Source of the DNA: Nocardioides sp. R-C-SC26
Lineage (GTDB): Bacteria > Actinomycetota > Actinomycetes > Propionibacteriales > Nocardioidaceae
DNA: 64,000 nucleotides
Direction of reading: 5' to 3'
Assembly: GCF_021246465.1 (NCBI RefSeq)
Contig: NZ_JAHRHK010000009.1
Location: 93,408-157,407 of the forward strand
How positions within the stretch are numbered: position 1 is the first letter of the stretch; each line of letters begins with the position of its first letter. Below the pieces are notes generated by a model. The model made no database searches. It was not told the DNA's origin and was given only the letters and a program-made list of their open reading frames with translations. Both the position numbers and the translations under genes were made by a program. Below are positions 24,744 through 33,104 of this stretch, piece by piece.

Positions 24744-25424
24744 ATGCCGACGTCGGGCACGCCGTTGCGTCGGGGCTTCTACCGCGTCGCCATCGTGGAG
24801 GATCACGCCCTCCAGCGCGAGCGCACTGAGGAAGTGCTCCACGAACGCGCGGGGGTGCGTGTCGTCGCCCGCTGTGAGCACCTGCCGCAGTTCGTGGCGT
24901 GGCTCGAACGTGCGCCACGGGAGGAGCGGCCCCATCTGCTCGTGCTCGACCTCAGCGTCGACCGAGGTCCCGCCGTGGATCCGGAGTTGGTCGCGTCGTT
25001 GGTGCGCGGCGGACTCCGCGTGCTGGTGCTCTCCGCGATGGCCTCGCCCGCGCTGGTGCGTCAGGTGATGCGTGCCGGCGTCGCTGGATTCGTCGGGAAA
25101 CGCGACCCTGCGACCGACCTGGTCGACGCGGTGCACACCGTGTTGTCCGGCGGCGAGTGGATGACACCCGACATGGCCAACGTGATCGTCAACGATCCCG
25201 GCCGGCCGGCGCTCAGCGACCAGGAGGAGCGCGCGCTGGTCCTCTACGCCTCCGGCCTCACTCTCGAGGCGGTCGCGGCCGGCATCGGAGTCAAGCGCGA
25301 CACGGCGAAGAAGTACATCGACGTCGTCAAGCGGAAGTACGCCGAGGCCGGCCGCAGTGTCCGGTCGAAGACCGACCTCTATCGCGCCGCGGTGGCCGAC
25401 GGCTATCTGGACGACGCGCGCTGA
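24744..25424 (+). CDS. NarL/LuxR-type response regulator
   Basis: A 226-residue protein. The receiver domain (residues 12-135) has VAIVEDHALQ, the phospho-acceptor Asp69 in LLVLDLSVD, VLVLSAMASP and VAGFVGKRDP. A LuxR-type HTH follows (residues about 155-215: LSDQEERALVLYASGLTLEAVAAGIGVKRDTAKKYIDVVKRKY). GAAGGAGAAGG immediately precedes ATG 24744, one of the few clear Shine-Dalgarno sites here. It lies divergently next to the double-half kinase, its probable phosphodonor. It ends 32 bp from the convergent stop of the MalT-like regulator gene. Confidence 0.9.
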   Translation: MPTSGTPLRRGFYRVAIVEDHALQRERTEEVLHERAGVRVVARCEHLPQFVAWLERAPREERPHLLVLDLSVDRGPAVDPELVASLVRGGLRVLVLSAMASPALVRQVMRAGVAGFVGKRDPATDLVDAVHTVLSGGEWMTPDMANVIVNDPGRPALSDQEERALVLYASGLTLEAVAAGIGVKRDTAKKYIDVVKRKYAEAGRSVRSKTDLYRAAVADGYLDDAR

Positions 25425-25456
25425 CGTCACTGCCCGTCCGGGCCTGTCCCTCCGGG

Positions 25457-27991
25457 TCACCCGTCCTCGCCCTCCACGAGCATCCCTCGTGCGATCGCCA
25501 TGTCCACCGCGTCCCATCGGGATGCGACGCCCAGTTTGCGATAGATCGAGCGCACCTGGGTCTTGACGGTGTTCAGGCTGACGACGTTGGCGCGTGCGAT
25601 CTGCGCCAGCTTGCGACCGAGCGCCAGCTGACGCAGGACATCCAGCTCACGGTCGGTGAGTTCCCGACCAGGAAGGTCGCCTCGGGGCACCTCGATCCGA
25701 GGTCGCACAGGCGCACCGAGGAGCGCTCGGCGGTCGCGCTCGGGGAGCCGCGAGGCGGGAACGCTCAACCGGTGCGCCCGGTACAGGTCGGCCCACGAAC
25801 GGCGGGCCTCCCTGGACGAGCCGGCGGACCGGCTCTCCAATGCCGCTTCCAGCGTCGCGAGCTCGATCTTGCGGCGTACCGAGCCCAGGGCACCCGCCCG
25901 TGCCGCCGCCGACCCCACGGCCGCCTCCTCGAGGTGTCCGTCGACGTAGGCCAGCCAGGACCACGCCAGCACCGACTCGGCGGTCTCGCCGATGGGAACA
26001 GCACGATCGCGCGCGGAGGCCGGGGACGGCGGAGTGTGGAGTAACGCATCGGCCTCCACCCGCAGCGCGGTCAGGGCCCAGGGAGCCGGGGCGCTCTGCC
26101 AGTCCACGGCGTCGTGGAACAGCGTCTGCCATCGCTCGACGTCGGCATCGGGGCCGAGCACCGCGACCGTGGCGGCGAGTGGTTCGGCGAGGTAGGTCCA
26201 GTACTCGGTCGGGTCCGCGACGGAGACCGCGACCACGAGGTGCTCGCGCGCCCGCGACGCGTCGCCGTCCTCGAGGGCGAGCCACGCTCGGGCGGCGCGC
26301 CACTGGATTCCTGGGACGTCGTCGAGCCAGTGGTCGGGCCACTCGCCCCGAGGCGCCTCGGCCAGGAGTCGCCGCGCGACGTTCAACTCACCGGCGGCCG
26401 CCCGCAGGGCAGCCGCTGCGGCGAGCGCCCGCATCCGGCGGGGATGACCGCCCCGACCGTCGCGCTCGGCGACCGACGCGAGGAGCGTCAGGGCGCCGGC
26501 GACGTCCCCGTGCGCGGCCCGTGCCAGGGCGCACTCCATCTCGAACTCGATCTCACAGGCAGCCGTGGCAGGGTCGTCGGACCAGTGCTCGCGCAGCGTC
26601 GGACCGTTCGTCGGCGCCGGATCCGGACAGCCTCGGAGACGGGCCGCTGTCGCGAGCGCCCAGTGGCGGACCAACCTCTCCTGGGGAGTCTCGGACCTGG
26701 CTCGTCGCGCGGCCGAGGCCATGATGATCGGTGCGACCAGCGACCGCATGGCCGTACCGTTGCTGTAGGCGGCCAGGGCTAGTCCGGCCACCTCGGGACC
26801 ACGCCCCGGCGCTACCGTGAGCAGGTGCTCGACGACCGGTCGCAGCACGGCGGGTCGCGCGAGGAGCAGTCGCCCCAGATGGGTGCTCGCCAGACGATGG
26901 ACCTCCTCGAGCCAGCCGAGGTCGAGCGCGCATGTCAGCGCCTCGACGAGCAGTCCGCGTCCCTCCGCCCAGGCGACGACCTCGCGACCCAGGTCGGCGC
27001 TCCGCGGATCGCGTCCGGCGAGTTCGGCCAGGTACGCCCGCGCGTGCGGTGCGATCTGGAACCGCTGCTCGCCGAGAGTCAGGGCCCACATGCCGAGGCC
27101 GGCGCGTTCGGCAGCAGCGAACACACTGTCGACGTCGGAGCCCGCGAGGAGGCGCTCGGCCAGCCCCCGCGTGGGCGCGGTCGCGAGCGCCAGCCACCCC
27201 AGCGCGGTCACCAGGTCCTGCTCACCCGCTGCCGTGCCGAGCAGTCGGTCACGAGAGACCAGAGCGCTCAACTCGGCGGGCTCGAGCGGGATGGCCATCG
27301 CACCGAGTTGGGCCGCGAGCTCGGCGGTCAGGTCGGGATGCCCATGCACGACGGCGTGGACGGCCTCGGCATAACGCCGTGGTGCGGGAACGCCGCACGC
27401 GAGCAGCGTCGCGGTCGTCTCCTCCACGGTCAGAGCGAGATCCGACGCCGTGACGATCGTGGTGGCACACGCCGACAGGCGCTCCCTGGCGCGCGCCGGC
27501 ACCGCGTTCAGCTCCCGCACCACCACGACGACGGCGACCTGTGGCGCGTCGTCCGCAAGTCCGCAGACGGAGTCGACGAAGCCGCCGCCCGGCTGCTCAC
27601 CGGTGTCGATGACGACCAGACAGGGTGTCCTCACATGCTCGTCGACGGCTCCGTCGTAGGGAGAAGTGGCGGCATCCCCGATCCCCGTGGGCCTCGCCCG
27701 CGGGGCATGCTCGGCCACGAACGCACGCACCGCCGACTCCACGACGTCGCTCGGCGTGCCGGCCGATGCCGCCTCATCTCCTCGGGCGTAGTCGAACCAC
27801 CCGACCCTGATCGGCCCCTGTGCCCGCGCGTGCTGCGCACAGTCGAGGATCACCTGAGTGCTGTCGAAGCCCCGGGGAGCAGCGACGATCGTCACCCCCG
27901 GCTCCCGGACGGCCAGGACGTCGTAGAGCCGGGGTCGTCTGGTCTGGACGCGCGCCGCGAGCGGCATCCTGCTCTCCACGCGTGAGCTCAT
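25457..27991 (-). CDS. Large MalT-like LuxR-family regulator with degenerate P-loop
   Basis: An 844-residue protein ending in a LuxR HTH (about residues 775-835: RELTDRELDVLRQLALGRKLAQIARANVVSLNTVKTQVRSIYRKLGV). The middle (about 330-740) is helical, TPR-like, as in MalT/LAL regulators. The N-terminus aligns with their ATPase, but the P-loop is IVAAPRGFDSTQVI, lacking the usual GKT lysine, and the Walker B spot is CLVVIDTGEQ. So it probably does not hydrolyse ATP in the normal way. ATG 27991 has a strong GAGGAGAGGAC ribosome site. Upstream of it lie a 20-bp palindrome and the 3' end of the giant surface-protein gene, its probable target. Confidence 0.85.
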   Translation of the reverse strand: MSSRVESRMPLAARVQTRRPRLYDVLAVREPGVTIVAAPRGFDSTQVILDCAQHARAQGPIRVGWFDYARGDEAASAGTPSDVVESAVRAFVAEHAPRARPTGIGDAATSPYDGAVDEHVRTPCLVVIDTGEQPGGGFVDSVCGLADDAPQVAVVVVVRELNAVPARARERLSACATTIVTASDLALTVEETTATLLACGVPAPRRYAEAVHAVVHGHPDLTAELAAQLGAMAIPLEPAELSALVSRDRLLGTAAGEQDLVTALGWLALATAPTRGLAERLLAGSDVDSVFAAAERAGLGMWALTLGEQRFQIAPHARAYLAELAGRDPRSADLGREVVAWAEGRGLLVEALTCALDLGWLEEVHRLASTHLGRLLLARPAVLRPVVEHLLTVAPGRGPEVAGLALAAYSNGTAMRSLVAPIIMASAARRARSETPQERLVRHWALATAARLRGCPDPAPTNGPTLREHWSDDPATAACEIEFEMECALARAAHGDVAGALTLLASVAERDGRGGHPRRMRALAAAAALRAAAGELNVARRLLAEAPRGEWPDHWLDDVPGIQWRAARAWLALEDGDASRAREHLVVAVSVADPTEYWTYLAEPLAATVAVLGPDADVERWQTLFHDAVDWQSAPAPWALTALRVEADALLHTPPSPASARDRAVPIGETAESVLAWSWLAYVDGHLEEAAVGSAAARAGALGSVRRKIELATLEAALESRSAGSSREARRSWADLYRAHRLSVPASRLPERDRRALLGAPVRPRIEVPRGDLPGRELTDRELDVLRQLALGRKLAQIARANVVSLNTVKTQVRSIYRKLGVASRWDAVDMAIARGMLVEGEDG

Positions 27992-28083
27992 GTCCTCTCC
28001 TCGTGACCCGGCGTCGACTGATGACCGAGTTGTGTCACACAGGGCGACCGGGATGCACGAACGGATGACGGATCGGGGGGATT

Positions 28084-28103
28084 TCACCCCCGATCGGGGG
28101 TGA
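28084..28103. promoter_or_regulatory. 20-bp perfect palindrome upstream of the MalT-like gene
   Basis: TCACCCCCGA / TCGGGGGTGA, centred on GATC, lies about 95-110 bp before ATG 27991. Read on the minus strand with its flank it contains CCATCACCCC, also present in the inverted repeat at 32940-32958 in front of the giant secreted-protein gene, making it a candidate shared operator. Confidence 0.5.
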
Positions 28104-28120
28104 TGGTCGGCGACGAGCGC

Positions 28121-28158
28121 GACGGTGCCCCGTCCCCTCGCGGGAACGGGGCACCGTC
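28121..28158 (-). terminator. Hairpin terminator of the giant secreted-protein gene
   Basis: 13-base perfect arms GACGGTGCCCCGT (28121-28133) and ACGGGGCACCGTC (28146-28158) around a 12-base loop that can itself pair. It lies 37 bp past the stop codon at 28195. No T-run follows, as is common for actinobacterial terminators. Confidence 0.7.
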
Positions 28159-28194
28159 GTCATTGACCTCGGTTCGATGGGGTGACGGTCCTCG

Positions 28195-31100
28195 TCACCA
28201 CATGACCATCGGGTTCTTCGGACCGGACGCGGTCACCGTCGGGTCGGACCCCGCCTTGACCTCGACTCCGTCCTTGATACCTCCGCGGTCGGTGTCGAAG
28301 TCCACCGGGTTGGACTTGCGGTTGCCGTGCGCCTTGTTCTTGCGCCCGGTCACCTCGTCCTTGTCGGTCAGACCGTCACGGTCGGTGTCCTTCAGGAGCG
28401 GGTTGGTCTTCACCTTCCCGATCACGTAGGACTCGCCGTCACGCAACTTCACCCGCTGCTTGATCTTGATCCCACGGACCTCCTGCCGGTCGGTCAGACC
28501 GTCGCCGTCGGTGTCGGCCTTGCACGGGTTCGTCCTGACCAGGCCGATCGGCTTGATCTTCGACCAGTTCGTGCGGACCTTCTGCTTCAGGCGGAAGCCC
28601 TTGACCTCCGCCCCGTCCCTGAGCCCGTCACCGTCGGTGTCGGGGTTGAGCGGGTCGGTGCCACGGGCGCAGCTTCCGACGCCGGCGACCTCGCGGCCGT
28701 CCGGGATGCCGTCCCGGTCGCTGTCGCGCGAGAGCGGGTTGGTACCCAGGTCGCGCTCTTCCCCGTCGGAGAGTCCATCCCCATCGGAGTCCGCCTTGGT
28801 CGGGTCAGTGCCTGCGGCGATCTCGTCGGCATCCGAGACGCCGTCACCGTCGGTGTCGGTGTCCGGGCCGGGGTTGGTCCCCGGCTTGGAGTTCGGATCC
28901 TTCGGGTCGGTACCAGCGTCAACCTCAGCCTTGTCGCTGAACCCGTCGCCGTCGGTGTCGGCCTTGGTCGGGTCGGTGCCCAGCGCGGCCTCCTGCTCGT
29001 CGGTCAGGCCGTCACCATCGGTGTCCTTGCCGGGCTGGCTGCCTGGCTTGGAGTTCGGATCCAACGGGTCGGTACCAGCTGCGACCTCGGCGCCGTCGTT
29101 GAATCCGTCGCCATCGGTGTCGGCCTTGAGCGGGTCGGTGCCGCGCAGCCGCTCCTGGCCGTCGGTCAGACCGTCGCCATCGGTGTCGGCCTTGTTCGGG
29201 TCGGTGCCGTCCAGGAGCTCCTGGGCGTCCGGCACACCGTCACCGTCGCTGTCGACCACCGGGATCACCGGAGGAGTCGGCTTGGAGTTCGGATCCAGCG
29301 GGTCGGTGCCGCGGAGCACCTCGTCACCGTCGCTCCACCCGTCACCGTCGGTGTCGGGGTTGAGCGGATCGGTGCCGCGGGTCTTCTCCTGCCCGTCGTC
29401 CAGACCGTCGTTGTCGGTGTCGGCCTTCAACGGGTTGGTGCCGTCGGCCTTCTCCTGACCGTCCTCGACACCGTCGTTGTCGGAATCCTTGTCGAGCGGG
29501 TTCGTGCCGTCGGCCTTCTCCTGACCGTCGAACACGCCGTCGTCGTCGGAGTCGTTGTCGAGCGGGTTCGTGCCGTCGGCCTTCTCCTGACCGTCCTCGA
29601 CACCGTCGTTGTCGGAATCCTTGTCGAGCGGGTTCGTGCCGTCGATCTTCTCCTGACCGTCCTCGACACCGTCGCCGTCGGAATCCTTGTCGAGCGGGTT
29701 CGTGCCGTCGGCCTTCTCCTGACCGTCCTCGACACCGTCCCCGTCGGAGTCGACATTGTTCGGGTCGGTCCCCGCCGCGATCTCGTCGGCGTCGCTGATC
29801 CCGTCGCCGTCGGAGTCCTTGACCTGGAAGGTGAAGTCCTCCGGGGCCGAGACGCCGATCACCCGGTCGTCGTTCGGGCCGGCTTGGTGCACCGCCACGA
29901 TCGTGATGGGTCCCTCTCCGGCCGGGGTGGCCGGGATCGACCAGTCGCCGTTGCCATCGGCCGTTCCGGAACCCAACGGGCTACCGGTCGGGTTTCCGTT
30001 GTTGTCGGCCTCGTAGAGGACGATCGTCGCACCGGGGGCACTCGTGCCGGCGATGGCGTCGCCGATGTCGATCGCGGCGCCCGGCGTGGTGATCTCCGGC
30101 GCAGGCACCGGCGTGACCTCGACCGGGGCCGAGACCTGCTCTGCGGCGGGACCGTTGCCGTCGGGGTCGATCACGGCGACGACGTCGATCGGAGCGGTGA
30201 TCGGATCGGTCGTCGTCACCGCCCAGGTCCCGTCGGGCTCCACCGTGCTCGTGCCGAGGGAGGGACCGGTGGGCTGACCGTTGCCGTCGGCCTCATAGAC
30301 GTCGACGGTCTGGCCCGGGGTTCCCGAACCGGTGATAGTGACCGTGTCGTCGGGGTTCTGCACGACCGGACCCTCGATGACGACCGGGATCGTGTCGTAC
30401 GTCGTGACCTTGACCGGCGCACTGGGTGCGCTGTCGGTGCCGTCGGTGGTCGCCACGGCGGTGTAGGTCGCGGTGGTTCCCGGCGGCGGCGTCCAGGACC
30501 AGTCGCCGTTCGGCTGCACCGTGGCCGGCTGACCCGAGCCCGGGATCGGCTGACCGTTCGGGCCGACCTCGAAGATCGTCACGGTGGAGCCGGCCGGCGC
30601 TGTGCCGGTGAGCGGCTCGCCGTTGGGGAGCCGGTTGCCCGGCGGCGTGGTGATCGTCGGCGAACCGATGGGGCTCGGCGGCGGCAGGTACACCGCGCGC
30701 GAGTACTGGGTGACCTGCCCGGCGTAGGCGCCGGGCTGGCTGGCGTCGTAGTTCACCAGAGTCTGGATACGGACGTTGCCGCTCTGCGCCAGGGGCGCCC
30801 CCAGGACGTCGAAGGTCGCACTGCCCGCGCCTGTGACACCCGTGACGCGGCCGATGTAGCGCTCGGCACGCACGGCCTCGCCGTCGGCCGCACCCGGGCT
30901 GTAGTAGACGTCCAGAGCGAGCGGGCTCGGCGCCGTCGGCGCCTGGTTGCCGGTCTCGTTGCCAGTGCCGGACGGCGGGCGCCAGCTGAGTGTCAGCTTG
31001 TTGCCGGTGGTGCTGGCAGCGGTGGGGATGTAGGTGCGGTACTTGCCGTTGGCCGTGTTGCGGATGTTCCAGACGAACCACGGCGCGTTGGTCTCCGTGA

Positions 31101-32826
31101 GGCCCTGGTTGTCCTGAGCCTTGGTCGGCGCGTTGACCTGACCGGTGAAGGTGTTGCGGGTCGCGGTCACGATCCCGCTGTCGAGGCGGATGGGCGCCTC
31201 ACCCTCGGCGGTCTCGTAGCCATCCATGTGGTTGTTGTCGATGAACCAGCTCGAGTGCGTGTTCACCGCGAGGGCGTCCCAGTCGTAGACGATCCACCAC
31301 GCCATCTTGTCGTTGCTGTCGGTGTTGACGACCGTGTTGTTCGAGATGACGTTGCGCGTGGCGGCCGAGGGGTTGCCGGCGCGCGCGTTGACCCAGAAGA
31401 CCGGATACACGGTGTCGACGTCGGTCATGTCGTTGTCGTGGATCCGGATGGCCTCGGGAACGGTGTTGCCGTTGAGCCGGAGGTCCATCACCGAGTCGCT
31501 CGCGTGCACGTCGGTGAACGTGTTGTTCCCGATGTTCACGTTCTTCATGGTGCGCGCGTTGTAGAACGTGATGTGGCTGCGGTGGGTCCACACCTCGTTG
31601 AACGTGTTGTCGGTGATCTGCACGTTCTCGACGTTGGTCGTCGTGAAGTCGAGGATGTCGTCGCTGGAGTTGGCGGCGACGTCCTCATTCGGGTTGTTCG
31701 GGTTGGTGGCCGGGTTCTTGACGTCGAAGGTGTTGTCGTCGATCACCACGTTCGTGGCGTCTCCATCACGGAAGCTGACCAGCACCTGCGCCCGCGTGTT
31801 GAAGACGTTACGCCGGAACTCGGCGTTGTCGACGTCGGCGGCGTACATGTCGATCGCACTGCCGAGGAACGCCCGCTTGAGCGGCGAGAACGTGTTGTCG
31901 AGGAACGACGCACCGTTCAACTTGATCGTGCCGCCCCGGAACCAGAAGACGCGCTCGCCATTCCACTTGTCGAAGAGAGAGTTCTTCACCGTCAGGTTGT
32001 TGAAGGTGGTGTAGGCCTCCGCGAAGAGCCCGTAGTAGAAGGACTCCGGGTACTCGTTCTTCATCTGGACACCGTCGAGGGTCAACCCGTTGACGACGGT
32101 GGGATTCGCGGCCGTGCCGTTGAGAACACGAATCGCCCCGCCGAGGTCCTGCACGCCGTCGAATTCGACGTCCTTGATGGTCACGTTGCTGGCAGCCGCG
32201 CCGTTGGTGCCACTGACGAAGATGAAGCCTCGCTCCATCCAGTTCGAGTCGGCCTCGATCATCTGGCCGTTCTCGAAGGTGGCCCCGCTGCCGCGCTGGC
32301 TCAGCACGAACGAGGTCTCGCCGCCGATGATCCCGCCGATGCGCCGGTTGCGGGTAGCGGTGGAGGGGGCCGTCACTCCGGTGTCGAAGTTCTTCAGCGT
32401 GGCATCGGGGCCGTCGATGTAGAAGGCCGTGCCCTGGTCGCCGAACTGGTAGAACCCGACCCGGTCGCCGAAGTCGATGGAGACCTTCGGAGCCGTGATC
32501 GAGTAGTACGCACCGGAGACGTCCCAGCCGGGGGCGATGACGCCGGTCTTCATGCGGCCCGCGGCGTTGTCACCGTCGGGACCGACGATGAAGCCCTGGA
32601 GGCCGGGCGCGAACGTGATGTTCGCGCCGTCCGGGTTGTTCGCGGTGTTGGCCGTCCCGGGCGCGGCCCGCAGCGTCCCCGCACCAGCGTAGTTGAGGCT
32701 GGTGACGACGATGTTCGTCGGCGCCGCCTGCGACGGTGCCGCGGTGACGACCACCCCGGTGGCGGCCGTCATCGCGGCGACGGCCATGCCGGCGGCGAGC
32801 CGACGCGGTGTCAATGGTCGTTTCAA
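28195..32826 (-). CDS. Giant secreted protein: beta-helix, Ig-like domains and calcium-binding (TSP3-like) repeats
   Basis: A 1543-residue protein. Residues 1-35 are a Sec signal ending [11 protein letters not shown]. About 40-600 form a right-handed parallel beta-helix with many N-T-F rungs ([17 protein letters not shown]-like [22 protein letters not shown]). Next come a fibronectin-like stretch and about three bacterial Ig-like domains ([61 protein letters not shown]). From ~1000 to the end there are about 20 repeats of [20 protein letters not shown] type, thrombospondin type-3-like calcium sites. There is no LPXTG or membrane anchor. Likely a calcium-stiffened surface or matrix protein, perhaps polysaccharide-binding. 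The start is TTG 32826, preceded by GAGGAC; no earlier ATG fits the signal peptide. Confidence 0.88.
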   Translation of the reverse strand: MKRPLTPRRLAAGMAVAAMTAATGVVVTAAPSQAAPTNIVVTSLNYAGAGTLRAAPGTANTANNPDGANITFAPGLQGFIVGPDGDNAAGRMKTGVIAPGWDVSGAYYSITAPKVSIDFGDRVGFYQFGDQGTAFYIDGPDATLKNFDTGVTAPSTATRNRRIGGIIGGETSFVLSQRGSGATFENGQMIEADSNWMERGFIFVSGTNGAAASNVTIKDVEFDGVQDLGGAIRVLNGTAANPTVVNGLTLDGVQMKNEYPESFYYGLFAEAYTTFNNLTVKNSLFDKWNGERVFWFRGGTIKLNGASFLDNTFSPLKRAFLGSAIDMYAADVDNAEFRRNVFNTRAQVLVSFRDGDATNVVIDDNTFDVKNPATNPNNPNEDVAANSSDDILDFTTTNVENVQITDNTFNEVWTHRSHITFYNARTMKNVNIGNNTFTDVHASDSVMDLRLNGNTVPEAIRIHDNDMTDVDTVYPVFWVNARAGNPSAATRNVISNNTVVNTDSNDKMAWWIVYDWDALAVNTHSSWFIDNNHMDGYETAEGEAPIRLDSGIVTATRNTFTGQVNAPTKAQDNQGLTETNAPWFVWNIRNTANGKYRTYIPTAASTTGNKLTLSWRPPSGTGNETGNQAPTAPSPLALDVYYSPGAADGEAVRAERYIGRVTGVTGAGSATFDVLGAPLAQSGNVRIQTLVNYDASQPGAYAGQVTQYSRAVYLPPPSPIGSPTITTPPGNRLPNGEPLTGTAPAGSTVTIFEVGPNGQPIPGSGQPATVQPNGDWSWTPPPGTTATYTAVATTDGTDSAPSAPVKVTTYDTIPVVIEGPVVQNPDDTVTITGSGTPGQTVDVYEADGNGQPTGPSLGTSTVEPDGTWAVTTTDPITAPIDVVAVIDPDGNGPAAEQVSAPVEVTPVPAPEITTPGAAIDIGDAIAGTSAPGATIVLYEADNNGNPTGSPLGSGTADGNGDWSIPATPAGEGPITIVAVHQAGPNDDRVIGVSAPEDFTFQVKDSDGDGISDADEIAAGTDPNNVDSDGDGVEDGQEKADGTNPLDKDSDGDGVEDGQEKIDGTNPLDKDSDNDGVEDGQEKADGTNPLDNDSDDDGVFDGQEKADGTNPLDKDSDNDGVEDGQEKADGTNPLKADTDNDGLDDGQEKTRGTDPLNPDTDGDGWSDGDEVLRGTDPLDPNSKPTPPVIPVVDSDGDGVPDAQELLDGTDPNKADTDGDGLTDGQERLRGTDPLKADTDGDGFNDGAEVAAGTDPLDPNSKPGSQPGKDTDGDGLTDEQEAALGTDPTKADTDGDGFSDKAEVDAGTDPKDPNSKPGTNPGPDTDTDGDGVSDADEIAAGTDPTKADSDGDGLSDGEERDLGTNPLSRDSDRDGIPDGREVAGVGSCARGTDPLNPDTDGDGLRDGAEVKGFRLKQKVRTNWSKIKPIGLVRTNPCKADTDGDGLTDRQEVRGIKIKQRVKLRDGESYVIGKVKTNPLLKDTDRDGLTDKDEVTGRKNKAHGNRKSNPVDFDTDRGGIKDGVEVKAGSDPTVTASGPKNPMVMW
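29440..29760. repeat. 66-bp near-identical tandem repeats in the giant gene
   Basis: Five consecutive 66-bp units (22 residues each, [20 protein letters not shown]) are almost identical, sharing for example CTTCTCCTGACCGTC and CTTGTCGAGCGGGTT. Outside this block the repeats are diverged in sequence and length. The block is prone to copy-number change and assembly collapse. Confidence 0.85.
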
Positions 32827-32939
32827 GGGAGTCGTCCTCTGGTCTCGACGATGGGTGGCCTAGACGGCCGGTTGTCGGAGGCTAAGTCGGCCTACGCAGG
32901 TCCAACACCGCGAACGAGGGAGGGCTAGAGGTGATCCGA

Positions 32940-32958
32940 GGGTGATCCCCCATCACCC
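32940..32958. promoter_or_regulatory. Inverted repeat upstream of the giant secreted-protein gene
   Basis: GGGTGAT (32940-32946), CCCCC, ATCACCC (32952-32958), with an additional GGTGATCC at 32930-32937. It lies about 115-130 bp before the TTG start, similar to the spacing of the palindrome at 28084 from its gene. The remainder of 32827-33104 has no gene that I can support. Confidence 0.45.
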
Positions 32959-33104
32959 CTCGGGCCGGCCCTCCGTCACGAGAGCCCGGGCGCGCTGATG
33001 CGCGCGTCCGTGAGCCGTCGCCTCGACGACGCCATGAGCTACGGGGACCGTCCGCGTTCGACGCTCGCGCTCCGCGCCGCACCGATCGCGGACGCGCCTC
33101 TCGA

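Noticed and set aside
29440..29760. CRISPR array suggested by regular near-identical repeats
   Set aside because: The 66-bp units are in frame, contiguous without unique spacers, and encode calcium-binding repeats.
28327..32928. Plus-strand open frame of 1533 codons opposite the giant secreted-protein gene
   Set aside because: It is the mirror of GC-rich, repeat-containing coding DNA; its translation is low complexity (V, G, R, D) without any domain, while the minus strand has a signal peptide and clear domains.
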